DNA from: Geodermatophilaceae bacterium NBWT11
Lineage (GTDB): Bacteria; Actinomycetota; Actinomycetes; Mycobacteriales; Geodermatophilaceae
Length of the DNA: 64,000 bases
NCBI GenBank assembly: GCA_014218215.1
Contig: CP043652.1
Location: 992,001-1,056,000 of the forward strand
Reading direction: 5' to 3'
The notes under the pieces are model-generated. The model did not search any database. It was not told where the DNA came from and saw only the letters and a program-made list of their open reading frames with translations. Shown piece by piece: positions 44,184 through 51,994 of the stretch. Made by a program: the position numbers and the translations under genes. The first letter of the stretch is position 1. Each line of letters opens with the position of its first letter.

Positions 44184-45734
44184 GTGAGCACCTCCGAGGA
44201 CCGCCCCGGCGGCAACCGCCCCCTCCCTCCCCGGTTGGACCCCCGGGCCGGTCGAGCCCCGCGGCACTCCGCACCCGGTCTCGCCTCGGCAGGGGCACCT
44301 CGCAGCAGCGGCCTGCGCCGCGCTGCCATCGGCGCCCGGGTGGTCGCCGGCCTGCTCTCCGTGGTGCTGCTGGCCACCGGCGGGTGGGGCTGGTACCTGG
44401 GCCGGGTCGTCGAGGCCAGCGTCAACCGGACCGACGCGATCCCGACCAGCGGCAACGACGGCGTCGCCGCCGTCGAGGACGCCAACTCCGCGATGAACCT
44501 GCTGCTGGTCGGCAACGACAGCCGGGCCAGCGCCACGGAGGAGGAGCTCGCCGAGCTCAACACCGAGGCCAACGACGGCATCAACACCGACACCATGATC
44601 TTGGTGCACGTCCCGGCCAACGGTGCCGCCGCGTCGTTCGTGTCCTTCCCCCGCGACTCCTACGTCGAGATCCCCGGCCACGGGTACGACAAGCTGAACG
44701 CCGCGTACGCCTACGGGATGCTGGACGCCCCCGACGGCGCGACGGACGCCGAGAAGCAGGCGATGGGGGCCCAGCTGCTCATCCAGACCCTGAGCCAGTT
44801 GACCGGGCTGTCCATCGACCACTACGCCGAGGTCGACCTGCTCGGCTTCTTCAACCTGTCCAGCGTCATCGGTGGCGTCGAGGTCAACCTCTGCAACGCC
44901 GTCCAGGACTCGTTCTCCGGCGTCGACCTGCCCGCGGGCGTCCAGACGATCAGCGGGGAACAGGCGCTGTCCTTCGTCCGCCAGCGGCACGGCCTCCCCC
45001 GCGGCGACTTCGACCGGATCATCCGCCAGCAGACCTTCATCGCCGGGATGATCCGCAAGATGCTGTCGGAGAACGTCCTGTACGACCTGGGCAAGCAGCG
45101 CCAGCTGGTCGAGGCGGCGGCGAACTCCCTGACCGTGGACCAGACCCTCGACCTGCTCGACCTCGCCGGGCAGATGCAGTCGGTGACCGCCGGGGCGATC
45201 GACTTCCAGACCGTGCCCTACATCGGCGACGACACCGACGACGCCGGGCGCTACATCCTGCGGCTGCAGGACGAGGACGCCCTGCACGCCTTCTTCGCCA
45301 GCCTCTCGGCCGAGCCCGAGACCCCCGCGTCGGCCAGTCCGACCGAGGCCCCGGCGACGGTCGACCCGTCCGAGGTCTCCGTCTCGGTCTTCAACGGGTC
45401 CGGCATCGCCGGAGAAGCGGCCACCGCCGCCTCGCAGCTGGAGGCGGCCGGCTTCACGGTCGCGGCCACGGGCAACGCGGACTCCACCGAGTACACCGCC
45501 ACGGAGATCCGCTACGCCGCCGGTGACGAGGCCCTGGCCGCCACGCTCGCCGCCTCGATCCCCGGCGCCACCACCGCGCAGGTCGACGACGTCGAGTCCG
45601 GGGTCGTCCAGCTCGTGCTGGGGTCGGACTTCAACGGGGTGGGCACTGCGCTGGCCACGCCGGAGACCACGGCTGCCGCCCCGGTCGAGGGCGAGGACCC
45701 CCGCACCGCCGCCGACGTCACCTGCATCAACTGA
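44184..45734 (+). CDS. LytR-CpsA-Psr (LCP) family glycopolymer ligase
   Basis: 516 residues. A Pro/Arg-rich cytoplasmic tail is followed by one transmembrane helix (about 51-70) and an extracellular LCP domain (about 100-330). The LCP domain has LLLVGNDSR, TDTMILVHV, FPRDSYVEIPGHG, KLNAAYAYG and FVRQRHGLPRGDFDRIIRQQ, the last holding the Arg residues that bind polyprenyl phosphate. A LytR_C domain follows (from about 400, VSVSVFNGSG). LCP enzymes move polyprenyl-linked polymers onto peptidoglycan, so this is the likely attachment step for the locus. GTG 44184 has GAGG 9 bases upstream. The stop overlaps the next ATG by one base. Confidence 0.93.
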   Translation: MSTSEDRPGGNRPLPPRLDPRAGRAPRHSAPGLASAGAPRSSGLRRAAIGARVVAGLLSVVLLATGGWGWYLGRVVEASVNRTDAIPTSGNDGVAAVEDANSAMNLLLVGNDSRASATEEELAELNTEANDGINTDTMILVHVPANGAAASFVSFPRDSYVEIPGHGYDKLNAAYAYGMLDAPDGATDAEKQAMGAQLLIQTLSQLTGLSIDHYAEVDLLGFFNLSSVIGGVEVNLCNAVQDSFSGVDLPAGVQTISGEQALSFVRQRHGLPRGDFDRIIRQQTFIAGMIRKMLSENVLYDLGKQRQLVEAAANSLTVDQTLDLLDLAGQMQSVTAGAIDFQTVPYIGDDTDDAGRYILRLQDEDALHAFFASLSAEPETPASASPTEAPATVDPSEVSVSVFNGSGIAGEAATAASQLEAAGFTVAATGNADSTEYTATEIRYAAGDEALAATLAASIPGATTAQVDDVESGVVQLVLGSDFNGVGTALATPETTAAAPVEGEDPRTAADVTCIN

Positions 45735-46528
45735 TGCCCACCCCCGCCGACCTGCTGGCCGCCGTCCTCCGTCGGGACGGCGCAGCCCCGCTGGTCACCC
45801 ACTACGACGACGCGACCGGCGAACGGGTGGAGCTCTCGGGCACCACCCTCGCCAACTGGGTCTCCAAGACGGCGAACCTGCTGCAGGACGAGTTCGACGT
45901 CGGCCCGGGCAGCACGGTGGCCCTGGCCCTCCCGGTGCACTGGCAGACCGCGGCCGCCCTGCTGGCGGTCTGGTCCTGTGGCGCGGCTGTCGTCGACACC
46001 GCCGCCGAGGACGAGGACCGGCTGAGCGACGTCGACGTGGTGCTGGCCGAGCAGTCCAGGCTCGCGGCGATCGAGGAGCAGGGGGTCGACGAGCTCCTCG
46101 GACTCTCCCTGCACCCGCTCGGGATGGGGATGACCGGCTACGTCGGGGACGCCCGGGACTTCGCCCTCGAGGTGCGGGTGCACGGCGACCACTTCGCGCC
46201 GTACCAGCCCCCCACCCCGGACTCCCCCGGGCTGCTGCTCGCCGGGCTCCAGCTCACCCTCGGCGGCCTCGTCGACACCGCGACCGAGCTGGCCGGACGG
46301 CTGGGCATGGTGGCCGGGGACCGGGTGCTGGTCGACGAGCAGGCCGCCACCGAGGCCGGCCCGGTCGCCTGGTTGCTGGCCCCGCTGGCCGCCGGCGCCT
46401 CGATCGTGCTGAGCCGGCACCCGCTCCCCGGCGGTCTGCAGCACCGGGCCGAGACCGAAGGGGTCACCGCTACCCTCGGGCTCAGGCTCGACGGGATCCG
46501 CGAGCTGGGCCGCCCCGCTCAGAGCTGA
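45734..46528 (+). CDS. TIGR03089 family protein (partial AMP-binding-like)
   Basis: 264-residue protein of an actinobacterial family that resembles the N-terminal part of acyl-adenylating enzymes but is much shorter. TTLANWVSKTANLLQDEF and LPVHWQTAAALLAVWSCGA correspond to the AMP-ligase N-terminus. The ATP-binding P-loop and the C-terminal lid are absent. Its conserved position directly after the LCP gene suggests a link to wall assembly, but no function is established. Confidence 0.85.
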   Translation: MPTPADLLAAVLRRDGAAPLVTHYDDATGERVELSGTTLANWVSKTANLLQDEFDVGPGSTVALALPVHWQTAAALLAVWSCGAAVVDTAAEDEDRLSDVDVVLAEQSRLAAIEEQGVDELLGLSLHPLGMGMTGYVGDARDFALEVRVHGDHFAPYQPPTPDSPGLLLAGLQLTLGGLVDTATELAGRLGMVAGDRVLVDEQAATEAGPVAWLLAPLAAGASIVLSRHPLPGGLQHRAETEGVTATLGLRLDGIRELGRPAQS

Positions 46529-46563
46529 GCCCGCCCAGCGACTCGACGGACGGTGGTCGCTGC

Positions 46564-47346
46564 ATGGACAAGGTCGTTGCCAGCACAGCCGAGGCGGTGG
46601 CCGACATCGGCTCCGGCTCCTCGTTGGCCGTGGGTGGTTTCGGGCTCTGCGGGGTGCCGATCAAGCTGATCGACGCGCTGCTGGAGCAGGGCGCGGACGG
46701 TCTGACCACGATCAGCAACAACTGCGGCGTGGATGACGCGGCGCTCGGGGTGCTGCTCTACGCCGGCCGGATCGCCAAGACCATCTCCTCGTTCGTCGGG
46801 GGCAACAAGGAACTGGCCCGGCTCTACCTGTCCGGTCAGCTCGACGTCGAGCTCACCCCCCAGGGGACGCTCGCCGAGCGACTGCGGGCCGGTGGCTGCG
46901 GCATCCCCGCCTTCTTCACCCCCACCGGGGTCGGCACGATGGTCGCCGACGGCGGCATCCCCGTGCGCTACGACGCCGACGGCAACGTCACGCTGGTCAG
47001 CGAGCCCAAGGAGACCCGCGACTTCGGCGGCCAGGACTACGTCCTGGAGACCGCTCTGACCGCCGACTTCGCCCTGGTCCGCGCCGCGGTCGGTGACCGG
47101 CACGGCAACCTGGTGTTCCACGAGTCCGCGCGCAACTTCAACCCGCTGTGCGGCATGGCCGGCACCGTGACCATCGCCGAGGTCGAACGACTGGTCGAGC
47201 CCGGGGAGATCCTCCCGGAGTCCATCCACCTGCCCGGGGTCTTCGTGCAGCGCGTCGTCGAGGTCGGCACCGAGGGCAAGGACATCGAGAAGCGCACCAC
47301 CCGCCCCCGCCCCGCCGCACCCACCGCCCAGACAGAGGAGGCCTGA
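46564..47346 (+). CDS. scoA: 3-oxoacid CoA-transferase subunit A
   Basis: 260-residue alpha subunit of a succinyl-CoA:3-ketoacid CoA-transferase. GSSLAVGGFGLCGVP, ISNNCGVDD, GTLAERLRAGGCGIPAFFTPTG and ARNFNPLCG are typical. It pairs with subunit B, which starts 3 bases after its stop, to move CoA between succinate and acetoacetate or similar acids. The ATG at 46564 begins the conserved part. The reading frame stays open upstream, but that stretch belongs to the previous genes. Confidence 0.93.
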   Translation: MDKVVASTAEAVADIGSGSSLAVGGFGLCGVPIKLIDALLEQGADGLTTISNNCGVDDAALGVLLYAGRIAKTISSFVGGNKELARLYLSGQLDVELTPQGTLAERLRAGGCGIPAFFTPTGVGTMVADGGIPVRYDADGNVTLVSEPKETRDFGGQDYVLETALTADFALVRAAVGDRHGNLVFHESARNFNPLCGMAGTVTIAEVERLVEPGEILPESIHLPGVFVQRVVEVGTEGKDIEKRTTRPRPAAPTAQTEEA

Positions 47347-47349
47347 CCG

Positions 47350-48018
47350 ATGGCTCTGACCCGTGACCAGCTCGCCGCCCGCGTCGCCCTGGACCTGCAG
47401 GACGGCCAGTACGTGAACCTGGGCATCGGCATGCCGACCCTGGTGCCCAACTTCATCCCCGACGGCGTGCACGTGGTTCTGCAGTCGGAGAACGGCGTCC
47501 TGGGCGTGGGCCCCTACCCCTTCGAGGGCGAGGAGGACCCGGACCTGATCAACGCCGGCAAGGAGACGATCACTCTGCAGCCCGGCGCGAGCTTCTTCGA
47601 CTCGGCGCTGTCGTTCGGGATGATCCGCGGCAAGCACATCGACGTCGCCGTCCTGGGCGCCATGCAGGTCGACCCGCGCGGGGACCTCGCCAACTGGCTG
47701 ATCCCCGGGAAGATGGTCAACGGCATGGGCGGGGCCATGGACCTCGTCCACGGTGCCCGTGAGGTCATCATCATGATGGAGCACGTCGCCCGCGACGGGT
47801 CTCCGAAGCTGGTCGAGGAGTGCTCCCTGCCGATGACCGGCAAGGCCTGCGTCGACCGGATCATCACCGACCTCGCCGTCGTCGACGTCACCAAGACCGG
47901 CTTCGTGCTGCGCGAAACCGCGCCCGGGGTGACCGTCGACGACGTCGTCGCGGCCACCGGCGCTCGGCTGACCGTGGCCGACGACGTCCGCGAGATGGTC
48001 ATCCCGGTCTCCGCCTGA
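47350..48018 (+). CDS. scoB: 3-oxoacid CoA-transferase subunit B
   Basis: 222-residue beta subunit. It has [13 protein letters not shown], the catalytic Glu in [28 protein letters not shown] and GAMDLVHGA. It forms the active heterodimer or heterotetramer with ScoA. ATG preceded by GGAGG 9 bases upstream. It ends at a strong hairpin shared with the convergent acyl-CoA dehydrogenase gene. The neighbouring dehydrogenase suggests use in fatty or keto acid breakdown. Confidence 0.94.
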   Translation: MALTRDQLAARVALDLQDGQYVNLGIGMPTLVPNFIPDGVHVVLQSENGVLGVGPYPFEGEEDPDLINAGKETITLQPGASFFDSALSFGMIRGKHIDVAVLGAMQVDPRGDLANWLIPGKMVNGMGGAMDLVHGAREVIIMMEHVARDGSPKLVEECSLPMTGKACVDRIITDLAVVDVTKTGFVLRETAPGVTVDDVVAATGARLTVADDVREMVIPVSA

Positions 48019-48023
48019 CCCGT

Positions 48024-48053
48024 CCCCCGGGCCGCCCGCCGGCGGCCCGGGGG
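48024..48053. terminator. Bidirectional hairpin between scoB and acyl-CoA dehydrogenase
   Basis: A 13-bp perfect all-GC stem (48024-48036 with 48041-48053) and a 4-base loop fill the 38-base gap between two convergent genes. Confidence 0.8.
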
Positions 48054-48056
48054 AGG

Positions 48057-49214
48057 TCAGCGCAGGATGTTGCGCGCGATGACCATCCGCTGGATCTGGT
48101 TGGTGCCCTCGTAGATCTGGGTGATCTTGGCGTCGCGCATCATGCGCTCGACCGGGAAGTCCTGCGTGTAGCCGGCCCCGCCGAACAGCTGGACGGCGTC
48201 GGTGGTCACCTGCATGGCGACGTCGGAGGCGAAGGCCTTGGACGACGCCGACACCATGGTGAGGTCCGGTCCGCCGGTCTCCCCGCGGGCAGCGGCGACG
48301 TAGACCAAGTGCCGGGCGGCCTCGATCTTCATGGCCATGTCGGCGAGCATGAACTGCACGCCCTGGAAGTCCGAGGTGCTCTTCCCGAACTGCTTGCGGT
48401 CCTTCGTGTAGGCGATCGCCGCGTCCAGCGCCCCCTGCGCGACGCCGACGGCCTGCGCGCCGATGGTCGGGCGCGTGAAGTCGAGGGTCTTCAGCGCGGT
48501 CTTGAAGCCGGTGCCGGGCTCACCGATGATCCGGTCGGCCGGGATCGTGCAGTCGGTGAAGATCAACTCGCAGGTGGGTGAGCCCTTGATCCCCATCTTC
48601 CGTTCCTTGGCGCCCACCGCGAAGCCCGGGTCGTCCTTGTGCACGACGAACGCGGAGATGCCGTTGGCGCCCTTCTCCGGGTCGGTCACCGCCATCACGG
48701 TGAACCACTCGCTCACGCTGGCGTTGGTGATCCACGCCTTGCCGCCGTTGAGCACCCAGGAGTCGCCCTCCAGGCGGGCGCGGGTCTTCATCGCCGCGGC
48801 GTCCGAGCCGGCCTCCCGCTCGGACAGCCCGTAGCTGATCATCGCCGCCCCGGAGGCGATGGAGGGCAGCACCTTCTGCTTGAGCTCCTCCGACGCCGAC
48901 AGGATCACCGGCACCGACCCCAGCTTGTTCACCGCGGGGATCAGCGAGGCGCTGACGTCGACCCGGGCGACCTCCTCGATGACGATGCAGGTGGCGATCG
49001 CGTCGGCGCCCTCGCCGCCGTACTGCTCCTCGATGTGCGTGGCGTGGAAACCCGCGGCCGTGAGGGCCTTCTGCGCCTCGACCGGGTACCGGGAGTCGGC
49101 GTCGACCTCGGCCGCCCAGGGTGCGATCTCGCGCTCGGAGATCTCCCGGACCGCGGCCCGGATCGCGTCGTGCTCTTCGGTCAGTGCGTACAGCCCGCCG
49201 GCGTTGCTACCCAC
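48057..49214 (-). CDS. Acyl-CoA dehydrogenase
   Basis: 385-residue FAD flavoenzyme that forms the alpha-beta double bond in acyl-CoA. Landmarks are YGLSEREAGSDAAAM and KAWITNA for FAD binding, GIKGSPTCEL, the FTRPTIGAQAVG helix, GGAGYTQDFPVERMMRDAK, and IYEGTNQIQR with the catalytic Glu of the short- and medium-chain class. GTG start. It matches the position of M. tuberculosis fadE25 upstream of purE-purK. Chain-length preference cannot be read from sequence. Confidence 0.94.
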   Translation of the reverse strand: MGSNAGGLYALTEEHDAIRAAVREISEREIAPWAAEVDADSRYPVEAQKALTAAGFHATHIEEQYGGEGADAIATCIVIEEVARVDVSASLIPAVNKLGSVPVILSASEELKQKVLPSIASGAAMISYGLSEREAGSDAAAMKTRARLEGDSWVLNGGKAWITNASVSEWFTVMAVTDPEKGANGISAFVVHKDDPGFAVGAKERKMGIKGSPTCELIFTDCTIPADRIIGEPGTGFKTALKTLDFTRPTIGAQAVGVAQGALDAAIAYTKDRKQFGKSTSDFQGVQFMLADMAMKIEAARHLVYVAAARGETGGPDLTMVSASSKAFASDVAMQVTTDAVQLFGGAGYTQDFPVERMMRDAKITQIYEGTNQIQRMVIARNILR

Positions 49215-49234
49215 GCCCCCAGGTTAGCCGCGGT

Positions 49235-49744
49235 TCACACGCGGCGAGAGGCCAACCGCTGCTGCAGCGTCTCGTCACGCGCCACGACCGAGTCGGCCAG
49301 CTCGGCCTGGAACCGCTCGACCCGCACACGCAGCTCGGCATCACCCGAGGCCAGGACGCGTACGGCGAGGAGCCCCGCGTTGCGGCCGCCCCCGATGCTG
49401 ACGGTGGCGACCGGGACCCCGGCGGGCATCTGCACGATCGACAGCAGGCTGTCCAGCCCGTCGAGCAGGTCCAGCGGCCGCGGGACGCCGATGACCGGCA
49501 GCGGGGTCGCCGCGGCGATCATCCCGGGCAGGTGCGCCGCTCCCCCGGCCCCGGCGACCACGACCCGGATGCCCCGGCCGGCGGCGGCCCCGGCCCACTC
49601 GAGCATCCGGTGCGGGGTCCGGTGTGCGGAGAGCACGTGCGCCTCCCAGGGCACGTCGAACTCGTCGAGTGCCTGCGCGGCCGGCTCCATGGTGGGCCAG
49701 TCGGAGTCGCTGCCCATCACGATGCCGACGATCGGGTGGCTCAT
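49235..49744 (-). CDS. purE: N5-carboxyaminoimidazole ribonucleotide mutase
   Basis: 169-residue class I PurE, converting N5-CAIR to CAIR in purine synthesis. [34 protein letters not shown] and [18 protein letters not shown] are the family motifs. In class I enzymes the last of these usually reads IGVP with a downstream GLDSL, as here. It works directly after PurK, whose gene ends 20 bases upstream. Confidence 0.95.
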   Translation of the reverse strand: MSHPIVGIVMGSDSDWPTMEPAAQALDEFDVPWEAHVLSAHRTPHRMLEWAGAAAGRGIRVVVAGAGGAAHLPGMIAAATPLPVIGVPRPLDLLDGLDSLLSIVQMPAGVPVATVSIGGGRNAGLLAVRVLASGDAELRVRVERFQAELADSVVARDETLQQRLASRRV

Positions 49745-49764
49745 GCTCGGGCTCCTGGGGTCGG

Positions 49765-50970
49765 TCAGTCGTGGTCGGGGAAGGCGAACGCCGGGTCGAC
49801 GACGCCGTCGGCCAGGTAGCGGGCGGCCGAGACGGCGCGGGCCCGGACCTCCTCGAGGTCCTCCCCCAACGCCGTCACGTGCCCGAGCTTGCGACCGCGG
49901 CGTTGGCCCTTGCCGTACCAGTGCAGCTTGACGTCGGGCCAGTGCGCCATGAAGTGGTGGATCCGCTCGTCCAGTGCGGGCCCGGTCCAGTCCTCGTCCG
50001 CGGCGTCCCCGCCGAGCACGTTGGCCATGACGACGACGGGCGCGGTCATCGCCGTCGACCCCAACGGGTAGTCCAGGACGGCGCGCAGGTGCTGCTCGAA
50101 CTGGCTGGTCCGGGCGCCCTCGATGCTCCAGTGCCCGGAGTTGTGCGGTCGCATGGCCAGCTCGTTGACCAGCACGCCGTGCGGGGTCTGGAACAGCTCG
50201 ACGGCGAGCATGCCGACGACCCCGAGCCGGTCCGCGATACGGACCGCCATCTCCTGGGCGGCGGTGGCCAGCTCGTCGTCCAGGCCGGGGGCGGGCACGA
50301 GGGCCTCGTTGCAGACGCCGTCCCGCTGCACGGTCTCGACGACCGGGTAGACCGCCACCTGACCGAACGGCGAACGAGCCACCTGGGCAGCCAGCTCGCG
50401 GACCATGTCGACCCGCTCCTCGGCCAGCAGGGTGCCGTGCCGCTCCAGGAGGGTCGCCGCCTCGCCGCGGTCACCGACGACGAAGACGCCCTTGCCGTCG
50501 TAGCCACCGCGCGGGGTCTTGAGCACGACCGGCCACCCGTGGTCCCCCGCGAAGGCAACGACGTCGTCGGCGGTGTCGACCTGGGCCCACGCCGGCTGGG
50601 GCTCCCCGGCCTCGGCGAGCGCCCGGCGCAGGACCAGCTTGTCCTGGGCGTGCACCAGCGCATCCGGGCCGGGGGCGACCCGGTGGCCGCCGACCTGGAG
50701 GGCGTGCAGCAGGTCGGTGGGGACGTGCTCGTGGTCGAAGGTGACCACGGTGGCGCCCTCGGCGAAGGACTCCAGGTCGGCCAGCGACCGGTGGTCGCCG
50801 ATGCGGACGTCCCCGGCCACGAGCGCCGCCGACTCGGCCGGGTCGGTCGCCAGCACCCGCAGCGTCTGGCCCAGCGCGATGGCCGCCTGGTGGGTCATCC
50901 GGGAGAGCTGCCCACCACCCACCATCGCGACGACGGGAGTGCCGGTCTCGGGGTGCAGGGGATCGGCCAT
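49765..50970 (-). CDS. purK: N5-carboxyaminoimidazole ribonucleotide synthase
   Basis: 401-residue ATP-grasp enzyme carboxylating AIR to N5-[72 protein letters not shown] and GHVTALG are diagnostic. ATG start. It is divergent from the GtrA-family gene over 66 bases and forms an operon with purE. Confidence 0.95.
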   Translation of the reverse strand: MADPLHPETGTPVVAMVGGGQLSRMTHQAAIALGQTLRVLATDPAESAALVAGDVRIGDHRSLADLESFAEGATVVTFDHEHVPTDLLHALQVGGHRVAPGPDALVHAQDKLVLRRALAEAGEPQPAWAQVDTADDVVAFAGDHGWPVVLKTPRGGYDGKGVFVVGDRGEAATLLERHGTLLAEERVDMVRELAAQVARSPFGQVAVYPVVETVQRDGVCNEALVPAPGLDDELATAAQEMAVRIADRLGVVGMLAVELFQTPHGVLVNELAMRPHNSGHWSIEGARTSQFEQHLRAVLDYPLGSTAMTAPVVVMANVLGGDAADEDWTGPALDERIHHFMAHWPDVKLHWYGKGQRRGRKLGHVTALGEDLEEVRARAVSAARYLADGVVDPAFAFPDHD

Positions 50971-51036
50971 GGTGGGGTCAGGTTATCGACCGTCGGACGA
51001 GCGTCGACCGGGTCGGTCTCCGTACAGTTCACGGTC

Positions 51037-51516
51037 GTGCCGCTGCTCGAGTCCCTGCGCCGTCGGACGGGCGTCAGCTGGCGCCTCCTGATCAAGGAGC
51101 TCGGCGCCTTCGGGATCGTCGGCGGGGTCTGCTTCGTCATCGACATCGGGCTGTTCCAGCTCTTCTACGCCCACCTGGGCTGGGGAGCGGTGACGGCCAA
51201 GCTGGTCTCCACGCTGATCTCGATGACGGTGGCCTACTTCGCCCACCGCTACTGGTCCTTCTCCCACCGGGCGCGCACCGGGGTGCGGCGGGAGTACCTG
51301 CTGTTCGCCGTCATCAACGGACTCACCCTGATGCTGGGCCTGGCGATCGTCGCCTTCGTCCGCTACCCGCTGGGGCAGGACGGCGCGCTCGTGCTCCAGA
51401 TCGCGAACATCGGCTCGATCGCCCTGGGCACCGTGATCCGCTACCTCTGCTACCGCCGGTGGGTCTTCCCGGCCGCCGAGCCCACGACACCGGACCGCAA
51501 CACCGAGACCGTGTGA
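51037..51516 (+). CDS. GtrA family membrane protein
   Basis: 159-residue protein with four predicted transmembrane helices. It shows the GtrA pattern: GAFGIVGGVCFVIDIGLFQLF, MTVAYFAHRYWSFSHR, and a final ALGTVIRYLCYRRWVFP. GtrA-type proteins help move lipid-linked sugars across the membrane for surface glycan decoration. The GTG at 51037 fits the family start. Its place between purK and maoC mirrors Rv3277 in M. tuberculosis. It could serve the polysaccharide locus, but that is inference. Confidence 0.88.
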   Translation: MPLLESLRRRTGVSWRLLIKELGAFGIVGGVCFVIDIGLFQLFYAHLGWGAVTAKLVSTLISMTVAYFAHRYWSFSHRARTGVRREYLLFAVINGLTLMLGLAIVAFVRYPLGQDGALVLQIANIGSIALGTVIRYLCYRRWVFPAAEPTTPDRNTETV

Positions 51517-51520
51517 CACC

Positions 51521-51991
51521 GTGGCCGGCGTGAGCCAGCCGACCGTCTTCTTCGAGGACCTCACCGTGGGCCGGGTGTTCGACCTGGGCGCCATCACCGT
51601 GGACCGCGCCGAGATGATCGACTTCGCCCGCCGGTACGACCCGCAGTGGTACCACGTGGACCCGGAACGGGCGGCCGCCTCGTCGTGGGGCGACGTCATC
51701 GCCAGCGGCTTCTTCACCGCCAGCCTGTGCATGAAGCTCTACGCGGAGAACCTGCTGGACCACGCCGCCGCGGACACGTCCCCGGGGATGGACGAGCTGC
51801 GCTGGCTGGCCGCGGTCTACGGCGGCGACACCCTGAGCCTCGAACTCACCGTCGAAGACGCCCGGCCCTCGTCCCGCTCTCCGGAGCTGGGCACGGTGAG
51901 CCTGCGCTGGGTGCTCAGCCGGGACGACGTGCCTGTCCTGCGGATGCGCGGCCGGGGCTGGTTCCGCCGCCGCGAGCAGCTCCCGGACTGA
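51521..51991 (+). CDS. MaoC family dehydratase
   Basis: 156-residue hotdog-fold protein of the MaoC (R-specific enoyl-CoA hydratase) group. VDRAEMIDFARRYDPQWYHVDPERA holds the hydratase catalytic Asp and His. It is followed by GDVIASGFFTASL, a usual substrate-loop pattern. GTG 51521 or GTG 51530 can start it, and neither has a strong ribosome-binding site. It follows the GtrA gene by 4 bases and converges on sbcC with 3 bases between stops. The acyl-CoA substrate is unknown. Confidence 0.85.
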   Translation: MAGVSQPTVFFEDLTVGRVFDLGAITVDRAEMIDFARRYDPQWYHVDPERAAASSWGDVIASGFFTASLCMKLYAENLLDHAAADTSPGMDELRWLAAVYGGDTLSLELTVEDARPSSRSPELGTVSLRWVLSRDDVPVLRMRGRGWFRRREQLPD

Positions 51992-51994
51992 GGC